Origin: Oceanibaculum nanhaiense
GTDB lineage: Bacteria > Pseudomonadota > Alphaproteobacteria > Oceanibaculales > Oceanibaculaceae
Direction of reading: 5' to 3'
Length of the DNA stretch: 64,000 nt
NCBI RefSeq assembly: GCF_002148795.1
Contig: NZ_MPOB01000005.1
Coordinates: forward strand, 62,001-126,000
In this document: piece by piece, positions 25,969 to 36,255 of the stretch
Layout of the letters: every line of letters begins with the position of its first letter
How positions within the stretch are numbered: position 1 is the first letter of the stretch
Made by a program: the position numbers and the translations under genes
Notes under the pieces: model-generated
The model's input: the letters and a program-made list of their open reading frames with translations, nothing else
Database searches by the model: none
Told to the model about the DNA's origin: nothing

Positions 25969-26463
25969 ATGGCGAAAAGCGCGCTGATCCGCTCGGGGAT
26001 GGACTTGGAAGACATGCCAAGCGAAACCCCGATCATGGCCGACACGGCCGCTACAGTTCCGTACACCGTGATCGGGGAATCCGACGCGGATAAGGATCAT
26101 TTTGTCGTGCGCGATGGCGTGGCCTTCGCGGGCACGCATCTGATCATCGATCTGTGGGAGGCATCGCGGCTCGACGAGATCGATCATATCGAGGAGACGC
26201 TGAAGGAAGCGGTGGAGGCGGCGGGTGCCACTCTGCTGCATATCCATCTGCATCACTTCACGCCGAATGGCGGCGTGTCGGGCGTGGCGGTGCTGGCGGA
26301 ATCGCACATCAGCATCCACACCTGGCCGGAACGGGGTTATGCCGCGCTGGACGTGTTCATGTGCGGCGATGCGCGCCCGCACGAGACGCTGGCGGTGCTG
26401 CGCCGTGCCTTCGAGCCCGGACAGGTCGGGCTTGGCGAGCATCGAAGGGGGCTCACCCTTTGA
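25969..26463 (+). CDS. speD: S-adenosylmethionine decarboxylase proenzyme
   Basis: 164 residues. The self-cleavage site is Glu111-Ser112 in AESHISIHTWPE; Ser112 becomes the pyruvoyl group, with His117 and Cys132 at the same spacing as Ser63, His68 and Cys83 of the Thermotoga enzyme. It makes decarboxylated SAM, the aminopropyl donor for spermidine. Unusually, about 50 residues precede the normal start of the domain (GTHLIIDLWEA). The start is backed by GGGAGGAGGG at 25954-25963. Its stop overlaps speE. Confidence 0.93.
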   Translation: MAKSALIRSGMDLEDMPSETPIMADTAATVPYTVIGESDADKDHFVVRDGVAFAGTHLIIDLWEASRLDEIDHIEETLKEAVEAAGATLLHIHLHHFTPNGGVSGVAVLAESHISIHTWPERGYAALDVFMCGDARPHETLAVLRRAFEPGQVGLGEHRRGLTL

Positions 26464-27356
26464 GCGCCCCCGGAAATGGCCCTGGAAACGGGGAGGCGTG
26501 GCTGGAGGAACGGCTGCGCCCCAGCCTTGCCCAGAAGCTGCGCATCGACAAGCAGCTCTATCGCGACAAGACCGAACATCAGGATCTCATCGTCTTCGAG
26601 CATCAGCTCTATGGCCGCGTCATGGCGCTGGACGGCATCGTCCAGACCACCGAGGCCGATGAGTTCGTCTATCACGAGATGATGACCCATGTGCCGATCC
26701 TGGCGCATGGGGCGGCGAAGCGCGTGCTGATCGTCGGCGGCGGCGATGGCGGCATGGCGGAAGAGGCGCTGAAGCACCCGCTGGAGCGGCTTGTGCAAGT
26801 GGAGATCGACCGCACCGTGGTCGATATCGCGCGCGCCCATCTGCCCAGCATCAGTGGCGGTGCCTATGACGATCCGCGGATGGAACTGCTGATCGCCGAC
26901 GGCGCGCGCTATGTGCAGGAAACCGACGAGCGGTTCGATGTCGTCATCGTCGATTCGACCGATCCGGTGGGGCCGGGCGAGATCCTGTTCTCCCGGGAAT
27001 TCTATGCCGGCTGCAAGCGCTGCCTGACGCCCGGCGGCATCATCGTCACCCAGAATGGCATCCCGTTCTTCGAGCGTTATGCGGTGGAGAACACCTATCG
27101 TCGGCTGGGGATGCTGTTCAGTGATGTCAGCTTCTTCCTGGCGCCGGTGCCGGCCTATATCGGCGGCTTCATGGCCTTTGGCTGGGGGACCGACAATGCG
27201 GCGCTGCGCCGCCAGCCGGTCGAACTCATTGCCGAGCGGTTCAAGGTGCTGGGCATCAAGCTGCGCTATTACAATCCGGCCATTCATCAGGCCGCCTTCG
27301 CGCATCCGCAATTTCTGGTCGATATTCTGGAAGCGCTGGACCGAGACGCCGGCTGA
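26460..27356 (+). CDS. speE: Spermidine synthase
   Basis: 298 residues. It has the aminopropyltransferase fold with the SAM-type loop LIVGGGDGGMAEEAL, the decarboxy-SAM Asp in VEIDRTVVD and the catalytic DSTDPVGPGE. It transfers the aminopropyl group to putrescine. The start is a TTG at 26460-26462 that overlaps the speD stop (TTGA), with AAGGGGG about nine bases before; no in-frame ATG lies near. Tight overlap implies translational coupling with speD. A GCCGGC-TGA-GCCGGC dyad spans the stop codon but lacks a T tract. Confidence 0.93.
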   Translation: MSAPGNGPGNGEAWLEERLRPSLAQKLRIDKQLYRDKTEHQDLIVFEHQLYGRVMALDGIVQTTEADEFVYHEMMTHVPILAHGAAKRVLIVGGGDGGMAEEALKHPLERLVQVEIDRTVVDIARAHLPSISGGAYDDPRMELLIADGARYVQETDERFDVVIVDSTDPVGPGEILFSREFYAGCKRCLTPGGIIVTQNGIPFFERYAVENTYRRLGMLFSDVSFFLAPVPAYIGGFMAFGWGTDNAALRRQPVELIAERFKVLGIKLRYYNPAIHQAAFAHPQFLVDILEALDRDAG

Positions 27357-27660
27357 GCCGGCAGCCTCCTGATCCGGCGAACAGGGAAAACGGGCGGTCC
27401 CTGGTGAAATCCGGTGTCTGCCTGCCGCGCGGTAGGGGGGACATCGGGAGGGGGACCGATGCCGCGAGGCTTGCTTACACCAGCGTTCCAGTCAGGACCG
27501 CCCGTCATCGGTGTACGCAAGGCCATGTTGCGTGAAGTTCTGACGTAAATCAATAGTCAATCGATGGTCTATGTGCACATGCTTGCCGGGGACGGTTTCA
27601 GCATGGTATGAGCCGCCGCCGAGCATGAAGATCGACCGCCAGCCGGAAGGGCCGCTTTCC
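27357..27660. other. 304-bp noncoding region with long inverted repeats
   Basis: No gene is supported here. An 11-bp perfect inverted repeat, ACGGGCGGTCC (27390-27400) and GGACCGCCCGT (27495-27505), encloses 94 bases. Inside it a second pair, CATCGG (27442-27447) and CCGATG (27456-27461), and the self-complementary CCGCGCGG add structure. The part after about 27520 is AT-richer and probably carries the rfbC promoter, but no clear -35/-10 is visible. It may be a structured RNA leader or a decayed small mobile element. Confidence 0.4.
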
Positions 27661-28223
27661 ATGGACATCGTCAGCCTGGACATCCCGGATGTGAAGCTGA
27701 TCACGCCGCGCCGCTTCGGCGATAATCGCGGTTTCTTCTCCGAGACCTGGAACCGCGCCGCCTTCTCCGAAGCCGGTATCGAGGCGGATTTCGTACAGGA
27801 TAATCATTCGCTGTCGGCCACGGCGGGCACGCTGCGCGGCCTGCATTTCCAGATTCCGCCCTTCGCCCAGGCCAAGCTGGTGCGGGTCAGCCGGGGTGCC
27901 ATCTTCGACGTGGCGGTGGATCTCCGCAAAGGCTCCCCCACCTATGGCCACTGGGTGGGTGCTGAACTGAGTGCGGAGAACTGGTCACAGATGTATGTGC
28001 CCAAGGGTTTCGCGCACGGGTTCGTGACGCTGCTGCCCGATACCGAGGTGCAGTACAAGGTCGATGCGCCCTACGCGCCGGCGCATGATCGCGGCATTGC
28101 CTGGGACGACTCCGATATCGCCGTTGCCTGGCCGCTGGAGGGCCGCGCCCCGGTCCTCTCCGGCAAGGATGCCGCCCTGCCGAAGCTTGCCGATATTCCG
28201 GCCCTTTTCACGATGGAGACTGC

Positions 28224-28227
<4 letters not shown>
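27661..28227 (+). CDS. rfbC: dTDP-4-dehydrorhamnose 3,5-epimerase
   Basis: 188 residues, the standard size. The cupin-fold epimerase has [27 protein letters not shown] with the catalytic His, and [12 protein letters not shown]. It epimerises C3 and C5 of dTDP-4-keto-6-deoxyglucose, the third step of dTDP-L-rhamnose synthesis. An ATG at 27625 would add 12 residues; 27661 has GGAAGGG upstream and the better family N-terminus. It is first in the rfbC-rfbB-rfbD-rfbA cluster, and its stop overlaps rfbB by four bases. Confidence 0.94.
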
Positions 28228-29296
<1,069 letters not shown>

Positions 29297-29297
<1 letters not shown>

Positions 29298-30178
29298 TGG
29301 CGCGGATCGTCGTCACCGGTGCGAATGGCCAGCTTGGCACGGAGATGCTGCGGCTGGCGCTGCCGGAGGGCTGGACGATCCAGGGTTATACCCGGGCCGA
29401 GGCCGATATCCGCGATCCCGCCGCCATCCAGCGCCTTGTCGAGGGCGCCGATCTGCTGGTGAATGCGGCGGCCTATACCGCTGTGGACAAGGCCGAGGAA
29501 GAGCCGGACATCGCCTACCAGATCAATGCCGAGGCGCCGGGCCTGCTGGCCGCTGCCTGCCGGGAGGCCGGCATTCCGATGATCCATGTCTCCACCGACT
29601 ATGTGTTTGATGGCAGCAAGGCAGGCGCCTACGGGGAGGGCGACCCGGTCGCGCCGCTGGGCGTCTATGGCGCCAGCAAGGAGCTGGGCGAGCGCGCCGT
29701 CCGCAAGGAGCTGGAGCGCCATGTCATCCTGCGCACCAGCTGGGTCTATGCCGCGCAGGGCCGCAATTTCGTGAACACCATGCTGCGCCTGGGGGCGGAG
29801 CGCGATGCCCTGCGGGTGGTGGCCGACCAGCATGGCGCGCCGACAGCGGCGGGCGACATCGCGGCGGCGATCCTGGCGATATCCGAAAAGCTGCTGGGCG
29901 GTTCCACGGCCTATGGCACCTATCACTACACCGCCGAGGGTGTGACGAGCTGGCATGGCTTCGCCGAGGCGATCTTCGATCTGGCGGAGCCGGCGCTGGG
30001 CAAGCGCCCGACAGTCGAGGCGATCCCGACCAGCGCCTACCCGACACCGGCGCAGCGCCCGGCCAATTCCGTGCTGGACTGCACGAAGGTGATGGCGGCC
30101 TTCGCGCCGCCACGCCGGCCCTGGCGCACCGCGCTGGAAGAGGTGCTGCGGGAGATACTGGAGAATCCGGCTCTTTGA
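29297..30178 (+). CDS. rfbD: dTDP-4-dehydrorhamnose reductase
   Basis: 293 residues. It has the Rossmann loop TGANGQLGTEML, NAAAYTAVDKAEEEPDIA, the catalytic HVSTDYVFDG and YGASKELGE (Tyr-x-x-x-Lys), followed by LRTSWVYAAQGRNFVNTML. It reduces the 4-keto sugar to dTDP-L-rhamnose with NAD(P)H. The ATG at 29297 overlaps the rfbB stop by one base. Confidence 0.95.
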
Positions 30179-30243
30179 CAAAAGCACGGGCACTGCCCAT
30201 GCTTCGGCTCGCTACAGAATCCAACTGAGGAAATCGCCGTACC

Positions 30244-31110
30244 ATGAAGGGCATCATTCTGGCCGGCGGGTCGGGCACCCGGCTCTATCCGCTCACCCAG
30301 ACCGTCTCCAAGCAGTTGCTGCCGGTCTATGACAAGCCGATGATCTATTACCCGCTGTCGGCGCTGATGCTGGCCGGCATCCGGGATATCCTCATCATCA
30401 CCACGCCGCAGGACCAGCCGTTGTTCCAGGCACAGCTTGGCGACGGGGCGCAATGGGGGCTGAACCTCTCCTATGTTGTGCAGCCTTCGCCGGACGGGCT
30501 GGCGCAGGCCTTCATCCTGGGCGAGGATTTCATCGGCGGCGATGCCTGCGCGCTGGTGCTGGGCGACAACATTTTCTATGGCGACGGGCTGACCGACCGG
30601 CTGCGGCGGGCCGCTGCGCGCGACAGTGGGGCGACCGTCTTCGCCTATTTGGTCAGCGACCCGGAACGCTATGGCGTGGTCGAGTTCGATGCCGGCAACA
30701 AGGCGCTGACCATCGAGGAAAAGCCGAAGCAGCCGCGCTCGCGCTGGGCGGTGACGGGTCTGTATTTCTACGATAATGACGTGGTGGAGATCGCCAAATC
30801 GATCAAACCCTCGGCGCGCGGTGAGCTAGAGATCACCGATGTGAACCGCGTCTATCTGGAACGCGGCGATCTGAATGTCGAGCAGATGGGACGCGGCTTC
30901 GCCTGGCTGGATACCGGTACCCATGATTCGCTGATCCAGGCCGGCGAGTTCGTGCGCACGGTGGAAGCCCGGCAGAGCCTGAAGATTGCCTGCCCGGAGG
31001 AGATCGCCTATCGCCTCGGCTTCATCGACGCGGCGCAGCTGGAAAGGCTGGCCGAGCCGCTGGCCAAGAGCGGCTATGGCGAATATCTGCGGCGGGTGCT
31101 GACGGATTAG
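30244..31110 (+). CDS. rfbA: Glucose-1-phosphate thymidylyltransferase
   Basis: 288 residues. It has the nucleotidyltransferase signature [26 protein letters not shown], the metal Asp in [31 protein letters not shown], and [12 protein letters not shown]. It forms dTDP-glucose from dTTP and glucose 1-phosphate, the entry step to dTDP-rhamnose, and is feedback-inhibited by dTDP-rhamnose in known members. TGAGGAA precedes the start. The stop overlaps the convergent toxin stop by four bases. Confidence 0.96.
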   Translation: MKGIILAGGSGTRLYPLTQTVSKQLLPVYDKPMIYYPLSALMLAGIRDILIITTPQDQPLFQAQLGDGAQWGLNLSYVVQPSPDGLAQAFILGEDFIGGDACALVLGDNIFYGDGLTDRLRRAAARDSGATVFAYLVSDPERYGVVEFDAGNKALTIEEKPKQPRSRWAVTGLYFYDNDVVEIAKSIKPSARGELEITDVNRVYLERGDLNVEQMGRGFAWLDTGTHDSLIQAGEFVRTVEARQSLKIACPEEIAYRLGFIDAAQLERLAEPLAKSGYGEYLRRVLTD

Positions 31111-31409
31111 GGCCCGAACAGCTCCGGCAGGTCGCTGGCACCATGGAGCATGCGCAGGATGAGTGCCGGCTGAGCCCCCGCATCATAGACCATCACATAG
31201 GGAAAGCCGGTCAGGACCAGGAACCGGATGGGTTCATCGGCCAGCACTAGGCTTTGAAGGCCTGATTCCGGATCGGTTCCGATCCTGCGCCCGGCCGTCT
31301 TGATGCCATTTCGCAGCGCGCGCGCCGTGGCCGGGCTCTCGGCGGCAAGGCTGGCGATGGCGGCACGGACGTCCCGGGCGGCGGCCGCTGTAAAGCAGGC
31401 TTCGGCCAT
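31107..31409 (-). CDS. RelE/ParE-superfamily toxin
   Basis: 100 residues with the ParE plan: an N-terminal helical hairpin ([35 protein letters not shown]), the strand [23 protein letters not shown] and the C-terminal [17 protein letters not shown]. ParE-type toxins poison gyrase; RelE types cleave mRNA; which applies cannot be decided, but the ParD-like partner favours ParE. It starts inside the antitoxin stop (TGATG). It ends four bases into the rfbA tail. Confidence 0.85.
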   Translation of the reverse strand: MAEACFTAAAARDVRAAIASLAAESPATARALRNGIKTAGRRIGTDPESGLQSLVLADEPIRFLVLTGFPYVMVYDAGAQPALILRMLHGASDLPELFGP

Positions 31410-31645
31410 CAGCGTCTTCCATCGATGATGGAGTCGGCGTCGCGCAGCACGAGGTCGAGTTCACGCGGCGTGCCGGCCCTTGCCGCATCCAGCGTGGTCT
31501 GGAAGGCGGCCTTGCGTCGCTCCTGATCCTGCATCAGCCGCAGCGCGTGCCGGACAACCTCGCTGACGCTTGCATAACGGCCGGTTTCGACGCACAGCCG
31601 GGTGAAATCCTCCAGCTCTGGCGTGAGGCTTACATTGGTCGTCAC
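31409..31645 (-). CDS. ParD-like ribbon-helix-helix antitoxin
   Basis: 78 residues. The ribbon-helix-helix domain is at the N-terminus (TTNVSLTPELEDFTRLCVETGRYASVSEVVRHALRLM in part), with a C-terminal toxin-binding helix. The start chosen is a GTG at 31645 preceded by GGAGAAAGAC; an ATG at 31666 lacks a ribosome site and lies within the operator. The protein neutralises the downstream ParE and is expected to repress its own promoter through the palindrome just upstream. Confidence 0.85.
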   Translation of the reverse strand: MTTNVSLTPELEDFTRLCVETGRYASVSEVVRHALRLMQDQERRKAAFQTTLDAARAGTPRELDLVLRDADSIIDGRR

Positions 31646-31659
31646 GTCTTTCTCCTGCC

Positions 31660-31710
31660 ATGTCAATTTTTGACATATCGATAATATGACGGCTTTCGGA
31701 TAATTTGCAA
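31660..31710 (-). promoter_or_regulatory. parDE promoter and operator
   Basis: A perfect dyad ATGTCAA-TTT-TTGACAT lies at 31660-31676, just downstream of a promoter read on the minus strand: -35 TTGCAA (31705-31710), 18 bases, -10 TATTAT (31681-31686). The dyad falls at the expected transcription start, the usual site of autorepression by RHH antitoxins. Confidence 0.6.
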
Positions 31711-31755
31711 ACAGCCGTGTTCGTGCGGTTGACGCTGCCCCCCCCGTGCCCCGAC

Positions 31756-32754
31756 ATGGATATGATCATGCGCTTTATGCCCGCCCTCTTTCTGTGTCTC
31801 CTGTCAGCGCCCGTTGCGGCGCAGGACATCTCCCTGTCGCTGCCCATCGGCTGCGACCCTGGCAAGGATTGCTGGGCCTTCCAGCTGCCCGATGTCGATC
31901 CCGGCCCGGATCGCATGGATTACGCCTGCGGCAAGCTGGCCTATGACGGGCATGATGGCACCGATATCGGCCTCGCCAGCCTGGGCGATATTCAGCGCGG
32001 CGTGCCGGTCTTCGCCGCCGCCCCCGGCACGGTGAGGGGCGTGCGCGATGGCATGCAGGACGCGCTGGTCTCCGAGATCGGCAAGGAGGCGGTGAAGGAC
32101 CGCGAATGCGGCAATGGCGTGCTGATCGAGCATACGGGCGGCTGGCAGACGCAATATTGCCATATGCGCAAGGGGTCGGTTTCGGTCCGTGCCGGCCAGA
32201 CTATCGAGGCCGGGGCCCTGCTGGGTCAGGTCGGCCTGTCCGGCTCCACCGATTTCGCACATCTCGAATTCATTGTCCGTAAGGACGGCAAGACCATCGA
32301 TCCGTTCCGGGGGCTTGAAGGCGGGCCGGAATGCGGACCGGGCCGCAAGCCTCTCTGGGATGCCGCCGCCCGGCAGGCACTGGCCTATGGTCCGGCGCCC
32401 TACCGCATCGGCGTGGCACCGCGCGCCCCGAAATATGACGAGGTGCTGAAAGACCGGTTCCCCGGCGATATTCTCTCCGGCACGGCCGAGGCCATCGTGC
32501 TGTGGGCGGAATTCAACGGGCTGGCACCCGGCGACATACTGCACATGAGGCTGACCGGCCCGGATGGCCGGCAGATGGCCAGTCATGCCGAGACGATGGC
32601 GGCGGCGAAGGTGCGCCAGTTCCTGTTCATCGGCAAAAAGCGCACCGAGCCGCCCTGGCCGAAGGGCGATTATGCCGGCCTCGCCAGTGTCGAGCGCAAG
32701 GGCGGTCCGGGTGCCGGCACGCGCGAGTTACGCTACAGCTTCACGGTGCGGTAG
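31756..32754 (+). CDS. Exported M23-like peptidase with altered zinc site
   Basis: 332 residues with a signal peptide (to about Ala22, AAQD). The LytM/M23 core is recognisable: His66 and Asp70 in GHDGTD, His136 in QYCHMRKG, GQVGLSGSTDFAHLEF with His169. The expected HxH is HxE: the second His, a zinc ligand in active M23 enzymes, is Glu171. The C-terminal 130 residues form an extra beta domain. It may be a weak enzyme or a non-catalytic regulator of peptidoglycan amidases. ATG codons at 31756, 31762 and 31768 are all possible; the ribosome site is poor. It is divergent from parDE. Confidence 0.8.
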   Translation: MDMIMRFMPALFLCLLSAPVAAQDISLSLPIGCDPGKDCWAFQLPDVDPGPDRMDYACGKLAYDGHDGTDIGLASLGDIQRGVPVFAAAPGTVRGVRDGMQDALVSEIGKEAVKDRECGNGVLIEHTGGWQTQYCHMRKGSVSVRAGQTIEAGALLGQVGLSGSTDFAHLEFIVRKDGKTIDPFRGLEGGPECGPGRKPLWDAAARQALAYGPAPYRIGVAPRAPKYDEVLKDRFPGDILSGTAEAIVLWAEFNGLAPGDILHMRLTGPDGRQMASHAETMAAAKVRQFLFIGKKRTEPPWPKGDYAGLASVERKGGPGAGTRELRYSFTVR

Positions 32755-32874
32755 TTCCTCCGCCCACTTCACTGTTGATTAGCGGCGGGCGAAGTGCATA
32801 CTCCCGGCGCTTTCAGGCTGGCCCGGAATGGTCTAGGGTCCGCCCTTCGGACACCGCACGCCCCGGAAGACGCC

Positions 32875-34647
32875 ATGCATCGCTATCGTACCCATACCTG
32901 CGCCCAGCTTCGTGCCGAGAATGTCGGCGACACCATCCGCTTGTCCGGCTGGGTGCACCGAAAGCGCGATCACGGGCAACTCGTCTTCGTCGATCTGCGC
33001 GACCATTACGGCATCACCCAATGCGTCATCGACACCGATTCGCCGGTGTTCCAGACGGTCGAGACGGTGCGTCCGGAAAGCGTGGTGATCGTCACCGGCC
33101 GCGTGGTGAAGCGCGATGCCGAGACGATCAATTCCAAGCTGCCGACCGGCGATATCGAGGTGCGTGTCGATAGTTTCGAGGTGGAATCGGCCGCCGACGT
33201 GCTGCCGCTGCAGGTGGCGGGCGACGAGGATGCGGGTGAGGAAACCCGCCTGCGCTACCGCTTCCTCGATCTGCGGCGCGAGCGCATCCACCAGAATATC
33301 CTGCTGCGCTCCCGGGTCATTGCCTCGATCCGCAACCGCATGGTCGATCAGGGCTTCGTCGAGTTCCAGACGCCGATCCTGACCGCCTCCTCGCCGGAGG
33401 GCGCGCGCGACTTCCTGGTGCCCAGCCGGCTGCATCCGGGTAAGTTCTACGCCCTGCCGCAGGCGCCGCAGCAGTTCAAGCAGCTGGTGATGATCTCCGG
33501 CTTCGACCGCTATTTCCAGATCGCCCCCTGTTTCCGCGACGAGGACAGCCGCGCCGACCGCAGCCCGGGCGAGTTCTACCAGCTCGATTTAGAGATGAGC
33601 TTCGTCGAGCAGGAAGATGTGTTCGCCGCTGTCGAACCGGTGCTGGCGGGCGTGTTCCGAGAATTCTCCGACTGGAGCGTGCCGGACCAGTTCCCGCGCA
33701 TTCCGTTCGCCGAGGCGCTGCTGAAATATGGCAGCGACAAGCCGGACCTGCGCAACCCGCTGATCATCAGCGACGTCACCGACATTTTCGCCGACACCGA
33801 TTTCGCGGTGTTCCGCAAGAACATTGAGAAGGGCGCCGTCGTGCGCGCCATTCCCGGGCCGAACTGCGGCAGCCGCGCGGTCTGTGACCGCATGAACAGC
33901 TGGGCGCAAAGCATGGGCGCGCCGGGCATGGGCTACATCATGTTCGCGGAAGGCGAGGGGCGTGGCCCGATCGCCAAGTTCCTGTCACCGGAAAAGCTGG
34001 CCGACCTGAAGCAGCGCACCGGCCTGGGCGATGGCGACGCGGTTTTCTTCGCCTGCGACAAGCCGCTGAAGGCCGCCCAACTCGCCGGCCAGGCCCGCAC
34101 CAAGCTGGGCCAGGATCTCGACCTGCTGGAAAAGAACGTGTTCCGGCTGTGCTGGATCGTTGATTTCCCGATGTTCGAGATGGACGAGCAGACCGGCAAG
34201 ATCGAGTTCTCGCACAACCCCTTCTCCATGCCGCAGGGCGGCAAGGAGGCGCTGGAAACCATGGACCCGCTGGATATCCTGGCGTTCCAGTATGACGTGG
34301 TGTGTAACGGCGTGGAGCTGTCCAGCGGCGCGATCCGGAACCATCGCCCGGACATCATGAAGAAGGCGTTCGAGATCGCCGGCTATTCCGAGGCGGTGGT
34401 GGAAGCCAAGTTCCCCGCCCTTTGGAATGCCTTCCATTACGGCGCCCCGCCGCATGGTGGCATCGCACCGGGCATCGACCGCATCGTCATGCTGCTGGCC
34501 GACGAGCCGAACATCCGCGAGGTCATCCTGTTCCCGATGAACCAGAAGGCGGAAGATCTGCTGATGGGTGCGCCCAGCGAGGTGACGCCGGAGCAGCTGC
34601 GCGAGCTGCACATCCGCCCGGCGCTGCCGCCTGAAAAGAAGAACTGA
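32875..34647 (+). CDS. aspS: Aspartyl-tRNA synthetase
   Basis: 590 residues, the bacterial class IIb form. The anticodon-binding OB domain (1 to about 110) is followed by motif 2 ([23 protein letters not shown]), the GAD insertion in the middle, and motif 3 ([24 protein letters not shown]). His33 in WVHRKRDHG corresponds to His31 of the Pseudomonas non-discriminating enzyme (Leu in E. coli), so it probably charges both tRNA-Asp and tRNA-Asn, which needs GatCAB elsewhere. The ATG at 32875 follows CCGGAAGA. MarR follows after five bases. Confidence 0.96.
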   Translation: MHRYRTHTCAQLRAENVGDTIRLSGWVHRKRDHGQLVFVDLRDHYGITQCVIDTDSPVFQTVETVRPESVVIVTGRVVKRDAETINSKLPTGDIEVRVDSFEVESAADVLPLQVAGDEDAGEETRLRYRFLDLRRERIHQNILLRSRVIASIRNRMVDQGFVEFQTPILTASSPEGARDFLVPSRLHPGKFYALPQAPQQFKQLVMISGFDRYFQIAPCFRDEDSRADRSPGEFYQLDLEMSFVEQEDVFAAVEPVLAGVFREFSDWSVPDQFPRIPFAEALLKYGSDKPDLRNPLIISDVTDIFADTDFAVFRKNIEKGAVVRAIPGPNCGSRAVCDRMNSWAQSMGAPGMGYIMFAEGEGRGPIAKFLSPEKLADLKQRTGLGDGDAVFFACDKPLKAAQLAGQARTKLGQDLDLLEKNVFRLCWIVDFPMFEMDEQTGKIEFSHNPFSMPQGGKEALETMDPLDILAFQYDVVCNGVELSSGAIRNHRPDIMKKAFEIAGYSEAVVEAKFPALWNAFHYGAPPHGGIAPGIDRIVMLLADEPNIREVILFPMNQKAEDLLMGAPSEVTPEQLRELHIRPALPPEKKN

Positions 34648-34652
34648 GGCGA

Positions 34653-35084
34653 ATGGCGGAACCGGAGGAAGCTGGATACGCGCTGGAAGTCCAGGTGGGG
34701 TATCTGCTCCGCCGTGCGCATCAGCGGGCCACGGCGATCTTCCTTGCTGCCATGCAGGACCATCAGGTGACGCCGACGCAATGGGCGGCGCTGTCCATGC
34801 TGCGTGCTGAGGGCAGCCTGTCGCAGAACCATCTGGGCCGGCTGACGGCGATGGACCCGGCGACCATCCAGGGGGTCGCGCGCCGGCTGATCGCCCGCAA
34901 GCTGATCTGCCGGCAGGCCGACCTAGACGATCGCCGCCGCGCCGTGTTGCGGCTGACCGAGGCCGGCGAGAAACTGGTGGACGGGCTCTATGAGACCGCC
35001 TTCGGCATCAGTCGTGACACGCTGGCGCCGCTCGCCGAGGATGAGCGCGAGATTTTCCTGTCGCTGCTGCGCCGGCTGAGCTGA
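34653..35084 (+). CDS. MarR-family transcriptional regulator
   Basis: 143 residues. A winged helix is preceded by the dimer helix VGYLLRRAHQRATAIF; the recognition part is LSQNHLGRLTAMDPATIQGVARRLIARKLI and the wing is DLDDRRRAVLRLTEAG, all typical of MarR. Such repressors respond to phenolic or oxidant ligands. The target is unknown: the gene follows aspS by five bases and could be read from it, and no obvious efflux or catabolic gene is adjacent. Confidence 0.9.
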   Translation: MAEPEEAGYALEVQVGYLLRRAHQRATAIFLAAMQDHQVTPTQWAALSMLRAEGSLSQNHLGRLTAMDPATIQGVARRLIARKLICRQADLDDRRRAVLRLTEAGEKLVDGLYETAFGISRDTLAPLAEDEREIFLSLLRRLS

Positions 35085-35096
35085 CGCTTTTTCCGG

Positions 35097-35558
35097 CTAT
35101 TTCGTCAGGGAAATGGCGTAGCGCACCATGGTGGCGGGGCCGGCCACCCGGTCATACAGCAGCCGCGCGGTCGCATTATCCTCGTCCGTATGCCAGTAGA
35201 GCCGGAACCAGCCCTCCTCACGGCCTTTCCCGGCCAGCCATTCGATCAGCGCCCGGCCGACGCCCTGGCCGCGTGCCGCCTCGGTGACGAACAGATCCTC
35301 CAGATAACAGACTGTCTTCAGGCTCCAGGTATGCGGATGCAGCACATAATGCATCAGCCCCAGCGCGTTGCCGGTCTCGGGGTTCTGCGCCAGCATGCCA
35401 TGGATCGCCGGATCGCCGCCGGTCAGCTTGTCCCACAGCCCGTCGATCACGCTTGCCGGCAGTGCCACCTTGTAGAAGGCGCAATAGCTGTCCCAGAGCG
35501 GCTGCCAGATGCTGCGGTCATCCGGGGTCAGCGGGCGGAGAATTGTCCGCGCGGTCAT
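35097..35558 (-). CDS. GNAT-family N-acetyltransferase
   Basis: 153 residues. It starts TARTILRPLTPDDRSIWQPLW and has the strand VCYLEDLFVTEAARGQGVGRALIEWL with the acetyl-CoA loop RGQGVG, and RLYWHTDEDNATARLLYDRVA near the end. The HxDN-A-RxLY pattern is common in a GNAT subgroup acting on small amines or amino acids; the substrate is not known. The frame opens at 35582, but GAGGACAG before 35558 decides the start. It converges on marR. Confidence 0.88.
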   Translation of the reverse strand: MTARTILRPLTPDDRSIWQPLWDSYCAFYKVALPASVIDGLWDKLTGGDPAIHGMLAQNPETGNALGLMHYVLHPHTWSLKTVCYLEDLFVTEAARGQGVGRALIEWLAGKGREEGWFRLYWHTDEDNATARLLYDRVAGPATMVRYAISLTK

Positions 35559-35587
35559 AAATCTGTCCTCACCAGCGGTCACACCCT

Positions 35588-36181
35588 CTAATCATCCCAA
35601 CCCCCAAGCCGGAGCATCTCATCCGAGTTACGGGGAAACAGCTCGTCGACGAGCTGCCGCGCATAGGCGCGAAAGGCAGGATCGTCGACACCTCCAAAAC
35701 TCTCGGCATAACCGCTGACGGATGCGTAAAGCCGGTCGCGGTGGCAGAACACGGCCAGCGAGTTCATGCTGGGTTTTCCTGTGTTCTGCCGCACCTCGCC
35801 GGCGCAGACCTCGTCGCCGCGGATGTTCAGCGCATTGTTGAACAGGAAGATGATGCGCCAGTTCGGCTCCCGGACCGCCGTGCGGTCGGCGGTGAACTGC
35901 GTCGTCATGCCGAAGACCGATCCGCTGATCATGTCGGCGACGCGCGGTGCCAGCTGCCGCCCCGTCAGCCCCATGGCACCGGCCGGAACCTCGACCAGCA
36001 CCGGACCTTCCCGGCCGGCATATTGCAGATAATCGCGGACGAAATTGCCGGGGTCGCTCATCCCGCCGCGCACGGTGCGGTAGCTGCCGGGGCCGGTACA
36101 GGCGGCAAGTATGAAAGCCGCCAGCAGTACCGTCAGGGCTGGAAGGGCGAAGCGGCGGCGGGAACGCCGGAGAGCAAGCAT
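35588..36181 (-). CDS. Hypothetical lipoprotein
   Basis: 197 residues with a type II signal: basic start (RRSRRR), hydrophobic core, and lipobox LAAC with Cys28, then a Gly/Ser linker. The mature part has no motif I recognise: it has Phe/Tyr-rich beta segments (WRIIFLFNNALNI), two further Cys (DEVCAGEV and AVFCHRD) that could form a disulfide, and an acidic C-terminus. It is likely anchored at the outer membrane. It lies 74 bases after eda on the same strand; co-transcription is possible. Confidence 0.7.
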   Translation of the reverse strand: MLALRRSRRRFALPALTVLLAAFILAACTGPGSYRTVRGGMSDPGNFVRDYLQYAGREGPVLVEVPAGAMGLTGRQLAPRVADMISGSVFGMTTQFTADRTAVREPNWRIIFLFNNALNIRGDEVCAGEVRQNTGKPSMNSLAVFCHRDRLYASVSGYAESFGGVDDPAFRAYARQLVDELFPRNSDEMLRLGGWDD

Positions 36182-36255
36182 GGGTCTAACGCCTTGATCA
36201 TCAATACTCGAAAGGATATGGGGACGGAGTCTGGCGAGGCCAAGCGTGAGCAGGG

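Noticed and set aside
27287-27704. Short minus-strand open frames between speE and rfbC
   Set aside because: No ribosome sites, no conserved features, and they overlap the starts or ends of strong genes.
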